Assembly (NCBI GenBank): GCA_900708905.1
Contig: CAADRB010000007.1
Coordinates: 3,332,550-3,396,549 of the forward strand
From: Hymenolepis diminuta
Taxonomy: Eukaryota; Platyhelminthes; Cestoda; Cyclophyllidea; Hymenolepididae
Direction: 5' to 3'
Length of the DNA: 64,000 bases
Shown: positions 1 to 10,282 of the stretch, in pieces
Position numbering within the stretch: position 1 is the first letter of the stretch
Layout of the letters: each line of letters starts with the position of its first letter
Notes under the pieces: generated by a model
Seen by the model: only the letters and a program-made list of their open reading frames with translations
Database searches by the model: none
What the model was told of the DNA's origin: nothing
Position numbers and translations under genes: made by a program

Positions 1-99
1 TGATTAAAATCATGAAGTGTTTATATGTTTTTACAAATGAACACAGATTAGCAACCTACGATTAATCAGACTAACGATTTCCGTCTTTAATTCATTTAG

Positions 100-3000
100 G
101 TTGGAGATGAAGTCATCGTTCTCGTCGACACTGGTGCCTGGACGGAACACCTAGTTGTTAGACCAATTCCTGAGGAACCAACTGAGGCCAGCGGAGATCA
201 GGCTGAAAATGCAAATAATGAGATTCCGTTGGCTTTGGTGCTCCATAAACCCGGTTCACTTTCGGTGAACCAAGCTGCGGCATTCCTTACATCTTATCTG
301 CTGGCTTATCTGCTGTTGCATAATGTTGCTTGCGTTCGTTCTGGAGATGTTGTTCTTGTTCATTCTGCCGGAGGTGGTGTTGTAAGTTCATTATAAATAG
401 AGTATTTCTAGTAGTCAAGTTTATATGATTTTAGACAAATGCTATCTTGAAATTTACTAAGAAATATAGAAAATAAAGAAATTCATTATTATAGGAGATA
501 TTACTTAAATACCGAAACTAGAACAATCTGTGGACTGGATTTTGTTGATGCCCAAGAAATTGAGTAAAAAATTGTTTGAGAAAATCTCTGAAGACATGGG
601 TTCGAAAGTAGTTACCATCCGTTAATTAAGAAAGCTATCATGCATTATAATAGTCGAACAAGTACCTGTGTAAATTTCAATATTTCGGTCTATTGAAAAC
701 GGAATTTTTGGTTATTTACTACACAGGATTGATTAAGGAATATGTGCTATTATTTTGTGTTAAATTTTTTCATATACCTTCGACTTTCTCAAGTATACTT
801 GCCTTTAAAAATACTCTAGTACTAAATTTAATGCTTAGACTTGAAAAAAATTTAGTCGCTCTTATCTTAAATCTTCCAACATTTTGGCCGTTGATGTCCA
901 CTATACTTTTGAAATAGTGATCTTCGTGATGGTCGGAATGCATCGCTTTCATTTTCCCAAAGCATTCATTTTAATGTTTTTGGTGGAATTCCCTTGAGAT
1001 TATATTTATCAGTTTGAGAAATATTATTCCTGTCTTATACTGAAACACTAACCTTATGATATAATTAGTTTTGCTTTGCGCTTTCAAAGTGCATAACTGT
1101 GTAGTAATCGGAAGCTCCCAATTATCCCATAGTCTCTTCTTGGAAAACTAAGATTTGAGTATTGATTCGTAAATTGTCAGTGAATTCAGTCTTTTTATAG
1201 CTTGACTTCCGCTATTTTAATAGCTGACTGATTAAATGCCTTTGTAGTCAATATGTCGTAAAAATTCATCCAATAACAATTAATGTTTGCTCAAGACAAC
1301 CTTGGTAATTTCGCTGCTATTAGGCTGAATAGCTTATTGTGTATATATCAGCAGTATTTTGATTTATAACAAATATCATAGATCAAATAATTGTTTACAT
1401 AAAAAAATCTGTAAATCTGTTGCCTTAGAGTTAATATTGCTGTAAAAGAGAATCTTTAAAAAGAATTAATATTGTTTATAAAAATCCATTGTCAAGGGAT
1501 CTAGAGGTTTCACTGAATATTATTATTTTGTTTGATGCCATATACTGATTGAAGTTAGTTTCAATAATTAGACTGCTTAGTTTATTCTCATGGTCAAATG
1601 AAAGCAACTATGGATAGTCTCCATTTAAATGTCCGTATTGTTACTTCAAAAGTAGCCTGGCGTAGCACAACAATAAAATGGAACAACAATGTACTGAAAT
1701 CTAGCAAAATAGATGAATTTTTTCATTTTGAATACTTGTAATGTTTTTATTAATTTCATAAATAATCCGTTTTTAGTCATTCAATAATTTCTTTTCATGC
1801 TATGTAAGTCTGAGATTAGAGTAATGGCGGAGATGACACCTCTTTTCCATAAGACATTTTGGCATTATGAAGAAATATCAAGTTTTATATCGCAGTAAAT
1901 CAATGCAAAGATAAAACTTAAGTTTATAAAGCACTTAACAGTTAAAATTGGCCATATAAGATTACGATTAACTGCTGTTTTCTTAAACCATTATGTAGCA
2001 GTAGCAAAGTGGTTAGACTTATAAACTTAGTTTTTATTAAAAAAATTTGAAATAATCTAATTAGATGATATTCATTTATACGTTTCCAAACCATTAGGAA
2101 AAGGTTTTGAGAAAATTAAATAGGATAAAGGGGCGGTATCGTGGAGCCTTCCATGTGAGACAACCGCATTCTTCCATCTCCCGTTTCAAAACTAATTATT
2201 CTGGTAGGATAAGTTTATTGAAAATTTGAATTCTGATCCTTATTATGGTTGCAATAAAAGACAGTCAAAAATTTGACTCTAGAGCGTTGTGTGCGAATAA
2301 CAAGGAAGCAGAACATTTTAAGGACATAAATGGTTGGCTATAGATCTCACCCCATTTTCATGGTTGTAAAAATCAAATTTCCAATGAAAAGAGTGCTGAA
2401 ACTAAAATTAACTCAGATATCGTAAAAGAATAAGGAAGAAGACAAAGTTGCTTTATAAAAAGGGTTGTTTACTCACATAACAATGACAATTCTTAGCAAT
2501 AATACAATAGTCATCTGATTGATAACTGAACGGGCTGTGAAAATCAAGCTGTTGAACGTCAATTTGAGTGCTTAGAACACAATGGATATAAAGATTAGCA
2601 GGTACGTATGGAGGCAACTTATTTTTTGCGTATTATCCATCTCGACCAACGTATATACAGGGAGCGTAAGGCATCTGAGGACATATTACGCACTTTTAGA
2701 AAAGCAGAAATTGAAACTCTTAATGGTTGAAACCATTCACTAACAAATAGACATAACATTAACCTAGGTTTTATTCTATATTTCCTCCTTCGGCTTTTAC
2801 CACCGACTCAACTCGGCTCCGAAAGCGACTGCGAGCTTTCATCAAATCAGGTGGTCTTTATTGATAACCTCTTTTTCTCGAGCTATTGCTTCCATCAGAG
2901 AGAGGGATTTGGTGTTATGGAGATGCTCATTAACTTCCTTTTCAACCACACCTCGCCTCACCCTACAAATAATAATGCAAAGGGGTAAGATTTGGTGAGT

Positions 3001-6000
3001 TGTTGGGAGGCGGTCATAAGTTTGGTGCGACATGGTGATGAGAATTCTCGGTCATCAAATGATGGATTTTGAGAGCTTTGTGGAATGGAACCGAATTCTG
3101 TTGAAGGATATAGGGCCTTCCTTCATTGATTACACCCTCTATTCAAGACGGCAAACAACGATGATCTGAAGAGTCTCCACATAGATATCTGCACCTGCAT
3201 TGACTGTAAGGCCCCGTGGAAGAAATGGAGGAGTCGTGATGTGTCCCTCCCTCACTGCTAACAACACCAAAAGCCATCACTATTGCAGAAAACTTCGTGA
3301 GCACGCATAATGACTGAAACTTCAGCGGGGTTCGCCCACACACAGCCACCTCTCATTTCTTCAATTGACTTTTTCATCCTGGTGGAAGTGTTTTTCGTTA
3401 GGAGAAAAACCAAGGACACAGCTGTTCATCTTTGTGCTTCAATTAGTTTATGAGCGATTTTGCAGACATTTTGCAGATTCTCTTGAGTTGTTTTGTTGAT
3501 ATAAACTGACGACCTCGCCTAAGAATGCATGAATAGTATCAGGGGTGTTGATGAACAACATTCCTTAAATATTGTTATTCCTTCAGACACTTGAGGATGT
3601 TTGGCAAGATTTTGTGCATTAACTTCCCAGGATTTTCAAGAATCATGCCATGTCATGCACTCTTGTGACAAACTCAGGTGTTGTGAGTGAGTGAGTGAAT
3701 GAGTGAGCAAAGTGCTAGCAATGCTGTTTTCTCTCACTTGTGGTATTTTCATCTCCAGTGGTAGCATATAGTCCCTTCCTAACCTTGCAAACGAAAGATT
3801 TGACAACTTCTAGAAATCTTCAAGTCTCTAAATTACTGTCTTTCACCTTTAGAGACACTATTACAGCTTGTCTTTCCATTTCATTACTTATAGTAGTATT
3901 TGCCATGACATCTTCTGATATAAAAATACATTAATTAGTTTAAATTACAATAATATAAGTATACTCAGATAGCTTACCCACCGCGTACATTAATTGCTAG
4001 TACATTAAAATTTTCCTAAATACTAAAGTGAATATATCTGGAACACTTAGTCTCAAAATGGCTTTTGTTAGCAGAAGCTCAAGTAGAAAATTGGGCGGGC
4101 AAATTATACACCAAAACAATATTAAATCGTTATTTTGCAGCAAGATTTAAGTCTGACTTGAAAATATTTAATTTTTGCAACAATAAGATGCCAACTATCG
4201 CTTCACATGTAAAATAAATATCCTGATTTATAATGAAATGGAGGAGAGGATAGGAAGCGAAATCCTTCCCATCGTTTCTTTGGTTTTGTACTATTTATTA
4301 AGAGAAAACAAATTTTCTATTTGTTTTATCTTTAATCTTAATAGAATTACGTAGAACAATCTCATATTTTAGTTATTTGAAGATTCGTTACACCTAACCC
4401 AGGCAGTTAACTTTAGCAGCGGAAACCTATAGCGACGAGGAGACGAAGGATGCGTTTATTTCAAGTGCTCAACTGAATTACGCAGTTGGATTTTGTCGTT
4501 TCATTAACTCACATCATCTTTTGCGCCTCATTGGAGGGCATAAATCATAAAATTTATCATCCTTGTTTCTCAAAACCCCTCTCTATATGTTTCGTTCTCA
4601 ACTGATATGCTAAGCATTTAGCTTTATAATTATCTTCATAAATTTTGAGAGATTTATATTCTAAGAAAAAAATACAAAAAACTGGCATAAAATAAGTTTT
4701 TTTTAAAAATTTTTCCGTTATCAACCTCTTGAACGGTTAAGTTGATCAGATTAAATTTGGTTGCCTGTTTGTCGCCTGTTTCGTAAGGATTTAAGAGAGG
4801 TATGGGCAAGTTATATAACGGAGTTAATAATATACAAACTTCACTTAGTGAAGAAAATATCAAGAAGTTTTCATCTTTTTTGATGAAGTAAATTGATTTT
4901 ATATAACACAACAGGAATTACGTTAAAAAATTAATAAAGAAATAATAAAATCTCAAGATTAAACGTAAAGTTTTAGCCCTTAATGGAAGTAAATGGAAGA
5001 GGCCTCTTTAACCTGTGCACTTAAATCGTGTTAATGGTTATAGGTTCAGTGAAATCCTACGAATTTTCATTTAGATTTAAATGAATTTTACATTTTAATT
5101 TTGTTCTTAAATTTAATACCAGATTTAGAAAAATTTCCTGTGGATATTACACCTTTCTGTCTGCAATCAAAAAGTTCCCAAGCATTGGATTTTTAAAGTG
5201 AATAAGTACACATTATGTACAGTTATTTCTAATCCCGTTTCCTCCTACATTAACACTTGATAGGGAACAGCGATCGGACAATTGGCCAAACAAATTCCAC
5301 ATGTGAAAATGATCGGCACTGCCTCAACTGCTAAGCACGATAAATTGCAACCCTACTACTCACAACTTATTAATAGCACACAGGACTATGTGACGGAAAT
5401 CAAGAAGTAAGGCGGGGGAATTCTTTGAGGCGCCTACCCTTATATAGAGTATTCTAATAAAACGTGATTCTATTTTTAGGGAACATCCCCTAGGAATAAC
5501 AGTGATTTTGGATAGTCGTTCTGGTGAAGATACTAATAAATCAGTCTGTCTTCTTCAACCCTTGGGTCGTTATGTCGTCTACGGTTAGTAATATTGCTAA
5601 TTTAAACGTAGTAAATATTACTAAGTTAAATTAATAGTTACTTGGAATATATTCTTCCATGGTCAGTAGTATGACTTCTTTAAATTACAGGAAGTTCTAA
5701 CTTCGTTACTGGTGAAAGAAAAAATCTCTTCAACTTTGCGAAATCGGTAGGTCAGGTTATAGAAATCATACACTATTTTGAAACTATATATTTACTGCTT
5801 ATATAAGTGTTTTGATCTTTCAGTGGATACAAATGGATCGTATTAGTCCTCTCAAACTCCTTGAAGAAAACAAAATGTTGGGTGGATGTTCGTTAAAACA
5901 AATGCTTTTCCGTCAACACAACTCCAAACCAATTTTCGATGCTTGGAAGGCTCTTATCCAACTCCTGAATGAGAAGAAAATTGAACCAATCATAGACAGT

Positions 6001-6344
6001 GAATGGAGCTTTGAAGAGGTTTGTACTCTATTCATGAAATAATAAAATAAATCGTATATAAACTATTAAAAATAATTGTAATGACAAATGATTATTAGGT
6101 GAAAGATGCTTTACACAAGTTACAAAGTCGAGAAAATTTCGGAAAAGTCATTATTAGTCCGAAACTGAAGCCAAAGGAGGTAAGAGTACAATGTAGAATA
6201 CAATAAATTTAAATCACCAATGAATTTCCGTTTAAATAATATTTTTAGCCGGAACCAGTGGAGAAACTTGAGGAAGCAGGAACTTCTGAAATGCAACCGA
6301 AAGCGGAACTAACAAAAGAGGCAAATGCAATAACTTCCAACTGA
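100..6344 (+). CDS. VAT1: VAT1-like MDR oxidoreductase, 3' seven exons (5' end outside window)
   Basis: Seven exons join in frame: 100-381, 5264-5406, 5480-5583, 5691-5746, 5824-6018, 6099-6179 and 6249-6344 (TGA). All introns are GT-AG. The sizes are 4882, 73, 107, 77, 80 and 69 bp. The visible part is 318 residues; mammalian VAT1 is about 390, so the N-terminus and first exons lie before base 1. Seen: a GROES-like start (VGDEVIVL), a Rossmann dinucleotide motif split by the first visible intron (VHSAGGGV then GTAIGQLAKQ), the family block GTASTAKHDKL, then YVTEIKK, SNFVTGERKNLFNFAKSW and a C-terminal FGKVIISPK. The tail after about residue 287 is a short Lys/Glu/Ala-rich extension. VAT1 belongs to the zinc-free quinone-oxidoreductase branch of the MDR family, binds NADPH, and associates with vesicle and mitochondrial outer membranes in vertebrates. 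No catalytic zinc cysteines are seen, as expected. Activity in this organism is inference. Confidence 0.93.
2656..3986 (-). mobile_element. Decayed mariner element, copy 1 (inside VAT1 intron)
   Basis: A mariner-sized unit of about 1.33 kb ends in imperfect inverted repeats. The left end reads TACAGGGAGCGTAAGGCATC. The right end, read inward, is TACGCGGTGGGTAAGCTATC. Both ends abut TA. The minus strand keeps recognisable transposase pieces in broken frames: an N-terminal helix-turn-helix-like part near 3690-3880, DEKVN and RWLCV/GWVCAV blocks near 3330-3400, VMAFGVVSSEG near 3250-3290, VVEKEVNEHLHNTK near 2890-2950, and a C-terminal RFRSRVESVVKAEGGN just before a stop near 2775-2815. Several stops and frameshifts make it dead. 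A short (GTGA)n stretch at 3684-3711 interrupts one segment. The Tc1/mariner DD34D family assignment is firm; the subfamily is not. The 468 bp core at 3221-3688 is identical to copy 2 at 22.9-23.9 kb. Confidence 0.88.
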
Positions 6345-6663
6345 AATACTTTCTTCGTTAAAAATAACATTTCCCAATTCCATCTCAATCGCAGACGTCT
6401 TTCGTCATGTCCTGTGTCTTTTCTGTCTTTAGACTTTTTTCCGCTTTTGTGTGTCACTTTAATGTTGCTCATGTGTTGATTTTGTCCTTTTTTGGTCTAC
6501 TGCATTCACTGCCTCCACCCTAATCTCCCAGCCATACTCTACTATGTCCCGTTGTTATGATAATTTTGTTAAATTTGGACTTAAATTGCATTTCATTTTC
6601 TCGCTAACTGTTTTCTCTTACCTACCTCTAAAATACAAATTTATTGGATGTCTTTTTTTGTGA

Positions 6664-6669
6664 AATAAA
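6664..6669 (+). terminator. Poly(A) signal of the VAT1-like gene
   Basis: A canonical AATAAA lies 320 bases after the TGA stop. It follows a T/C-rich 3' UTR, and no other gene lies between, so it is the likely 3' end signal. Inference from position and motif only. Confidence 0.55.
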
Positions 6670-7530
6670 AACTTCTCTACGGCGTCCTTGAAACATTTCT
6701 ACATATGCATTAATCTTTTATTCCAACAAATAAATGAGTCCTATATAAATAATAACTACCAATTTATTTATTTAGTCTATTATGGCACTACATTCTTCTT
6801 AACGCATTTTAAAAGAAAAGAAGAATTATGCAATTATTTTGAAGTATATATCGGGGTTTTCGAGGTACGTTTAACAAGGCAAATATTTACTCAGTTTTAC
6901 AGTTCCAGGAGAAACAAAATAAGTCAGAATTAGTAACTGCGAAACTTTTACTTGTAGATGTTTTATTAAACGCAATTTTCGACAGGATCAATCACAAATT
7001 ATTATAAATGTTAACAATAGATTCGCTGTGCAACCTTTCAATGAATCTTGCAGAAAAAACAACACAAGTTCTTCTAAGCTGAGTGGGAAAGAAGTAATAA
7101 TGTCTCACCGCTCTTTCTCCAGATGACTTATAGTTATGAGTTCATTTATCATGGGGGTATGATGCATACTGTTACATATAAGAAAATAATATTTTCCCCT
7201 TTATTTATATTCCACTTTTTCATTCCTGTTTCTTTTAATTCCCTTTGGTTCGAACGAATTTATTTACATTACGGTTGTAATTGGCACATTATATAAATCG
7301 ACCTATTGATAGGATTTGATTTGATTCTCTCGAAGAAAACCAAATCAGATGCCTCGTTTTCATTTTTGGTCTCTGATTTCCTTGCCATGCTGAGATTCGA
7401 CTCAGACTTCTGTCCTTCTTGGACAAGGAATCTGATGTCAATAAGTCTCGTCGCGGACTCGGATCTGCCGCAGAATCGTTCACCTCAAGTGTTCAACCTG
7501 AAAGGACATCCATCGACTGAGGGAACCCCC
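6670..7530. other. Intergenic, no gene recognised
   Basis: AT-rich spacer downstream of the VAT1-like gene. The open frames here are short and of ordinary composition. The last 200 bases become more GC-balanced and probably already belong to the retroelement relic that follows, but no domain can be named in them. Confidence 0.5.
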
Positions 7531-7534
7531 TTAC

Positions 7535-8110
7535 ATCCAACGAATTTCAGAAGCAGTCAGTCCCGAAATGCGGATTTTGCGGAGAATGTTGTTATCATCG
7601 AGGACATTGCTACCAGAACTGCAAAGGAAATGGTTTCTGCTGATAATATTATACGAGCAGTTCAATGAGAAAGAACCTGAACAACAAGGGAGTGTTACTT
7701 CAGACGGGACAGAGCTATGGTACATTCAGGTAAGCAAATATTAGTTCCAGAAAGTACGTTAACCTAATTGTTAATGGTATACCATTTGAGCTCTAGATAG
7801 ACACTGGTTCCGATATCTAATGCTGCTCGACTCGATGCGATGCGTGGCTACACTCCTAGGGAAGACGATCTTCAAGAAGTGCTGCGTTGTAGATCGAAAT
7901 ATCAGCCTCGTGCGCCTAGACTGGACCGATGGGCTCAACTTTATCCGGTTCCCAGACGAAAACAAAACCTGCCAGACACCTACTCTCGAGCCTACGAATG
8001 CGAAAAATCTCGCGAGAGGGTACAGCCAGTGCCTATGTGTTGCTGAAATCCCTCATCCTCTTATTTATATTCAGTCGCCGAAAGCAGATTCTTCCAGGAC
8101 TCAGCTCTAA
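7535..8110 (+). mobile_element. Ty3/gypsy-like gag-pol relic (zinc knuckle and retropepsin remnants)
   Basis: At 7566-7640 one frame reads KCGFCGECCYHRGHCYQNC, a Cys/His-rich stretch like the gag zinc knuckles of flatworm LTR retrotransposons. In another frame WYIQ (to 7729) and IDTGSDI (7797-7817) give the DTG active-site signature of a retropepsin, followed at once by TAA. A third frame then reads ATLLGKTIFKKCCVVDRNIS and LVRLDWTDGLNFI (7848-7955), matching the second half of a retropepsin, where LLGLDW-like motifs are usual. At least three frame changes and stops show it is dead. A 67 bp GT-AG segment (7730-7796) separates WYIQ from IDTGSDI. No reverse transcriptase or LTR pair was recognised. 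The element class is inferred from these motifs. Confidence 0.62.
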
Positions 8111-10230
8111 TTTACCACTTCAGACCCACTAAAGGTGCGACGTACACCACGGCGATAAATTCATGTTCGAAAGAGTCCGATGTTTTTCTCCCCCCACCGA
8201 CAACAAGTAGACCAGATATCTCTGTCTCAATAAACTCATATTGTATCAGAAACGCTCGTTACAACCAAAGTATACAGTTTGATTCTACGTTTTGCCAAAT
8301 TTTGCTTCGATCGATCGACTATTCAGCTAAGGAGATCTCCCGCCCTGTTAGGACAATCCATCCGGGAAACAGAATTTAGAGGTCAAGATTTGAGGACAGC
8401 ATGTAAAGATTTTGCTATAAAAACAATTTTCTGACCCGATGGGTGCAAATAGTGTGGGCGATCTTGTGTATGTCCTCAGCCATAATTTAAATCACCAAAC
8501 CGCATGGCAGCGATATCTATGACGTGGAGATGAGACGATTACAGCACGTACTATCACCGTAAATAAGCAAACATTATGGTGGTGATGAAAGTACAAATCG
8601 AAATATCGGTTCACTTCTTTCTACCAGCTTAGTTACAAAAATTAGTCCGTATGGCGGTTACTGTTGTGCTAATCTATAGTTCTCTGCAATTCTTTGATCT
8701 TATTATCAAAGATTCGTTTTGACGGCATCAAACATGCAATGACTACAGTCAGTATATTCCTGAAAAATTCCTTTAAAATAACGATCTAATCAAGATTCTA
8801 AAAACTCCAACACTTCTCTAAGCAAAGTAAAATATGAAGCTTTATGAGTTAAAGCATGTTATTAAATTGCCTTCGTCTGTATTTATCAGCAATATTTCCA
8901 AAGCTAATTAATTAAAATCGTAATTTAATTTCTTGTCCCCAGGGACAGGTCAAATAAGTATTACCAATTTTTTATGTTATTACACAGAGATATACGATCA
9001 AACCAATATTCTACCTAAATTTGATCGCGGGTTATTTGAAAGCAGCCCTTGGTGTTTATTTGATAGCTTATATTTTGTAAGTTCAGTTTTTCTTCTTCTT
9101 TCACTTCATTTGCTATATCTGCCACTGGATACGTTATAAATTTGTTGTTTTATATTTTGCAGGTATTACGCTTATATTTTTATTTCTTAATATGCAAGGT
9201 CTATTTAGTTTTATATTTATTATTGATACAATTCTTTACTCTGCTATATTAATTTTTGCTACCTACACAGTCATACATCGACCGTTAATTAGATTTTCGC
9301 TGATATGTGCCTATTTAATTGGAAGGAATGCTGTTATTTCTATAGTTTTTTTTATTTTTTCAGTGGCCCACAACGTCAACAGCACCATTTTTAATAATTT
9401 GGCTAGCTTATCTAGATTATGTAGCTTTAAACATTGCACAGTATATGATCTGTTGATCAAAGATGATCTGCGAGTCACTAACTATCAGTATAATCAAGAA
9501 TTAATTAGTGAGAACGCACGTTACACCATCTTTTCGTTGATCAACACTCTTATTAATGATTAAACATTCATGGGAAATTCGTATAATTTAAATTTTATAA
9601 GCAGTTTGTATTTGTTATGTGTTGTGTTTAGAGAAAGTTAATTATTACTGAAGTTATGTCTAATCTTCTCTTTAATACAGATGTAATTGTTTCATCTATC
9701 GAACTACGTTTCTATCTATGCAGTATTATCTGTCTTTTATACTTTTCATTTATAGACTTTCGGAATACTTCTAGCTGGTCCAATATAGTAAATTTCATTT
9801 CACCCTCAAAGAAAGTTTTATTGTTTTACTTATTCTTGTACCTCTCAGCTAATTTTCTTCCTTGAGAACTTGGTGAAAGTGGATAAATCGAACTGAGATT
9901 ACTTAATTGGGAGAGGAATCAATCTATCCGAATCCCTTCTTAATCTTAAGGTATGATAGTTTGGACGAAAAGAGTACAGTAAAATAGAGAAATACATTGT
10001 CTTCTGTAAATATTTCCCTTTTGTTAAGAAATCTTCCTAATCTAATGAATCGGTTAGAAAATTACAAGATTTTAAAAAATTCGCGTTTTCGAAAAACCCA
10101 GCTCAATTTATTTTCACAATTAAAGGCTAGACTTTAGAATTTTTATCATCATGTGTTTTCCATCTGCGCAGTTATTATTTTCCTAGGACAGCAATTGCTA
10201 CCTTTTTTCATTTATTGCTAATTCTTCTTC
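8111..10230. other. Intergenic, no gene recognised
   Basis: AT-rich spacer between the retroelement relic and the GRASP-1-like gene. The longest open frames, at 8933-9139, 9192-9563 and 9656-9865, are rich in Ile, Leu, Phe and Tyr, as expected from translated AT-rich DNA. They show no domain or codon signal, so I do not call them genes. A CAATAAA at about 8228 may be the old 3' end signal of the element upstream. Confidence 0.5.
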
Positions 10231-10233
10231 TGT

Positions 10234-10282
10234 AGTTTTTAACTGCAATGTTTAACTAATAACACTACTATCGAGAAACACA
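10234..10282 (+). promoter_or_regulatory. Probable 5' UTR start: splice acceptor and 3-codon upstream ORF
   Basis: A pyrimidine-rich tract ending in CTTCTTCTGTAG (AG at 10234-10235) is a good acceptor 48 bases before the start codon of the GRASP-1-like gene. It could close a 5' UTR intron or receive a spliced leader, since flatworms trans-splice part of their mRNAs. Between it and the start codon lies a tiny upstream frame, ATG TTT AAC TAA at 10248-10259, out of frame with the main start. Use of either is inference. Confidence 0.4.

Noticed and set aside
9192..9563. 123-codon open frame with many hydrophobic residues
   Set aside because: Its Ile/Leu/Phe/Tyr richness is what AT-rich DNA gives by chance; there is no domain, polyadenylation context or codon signal.
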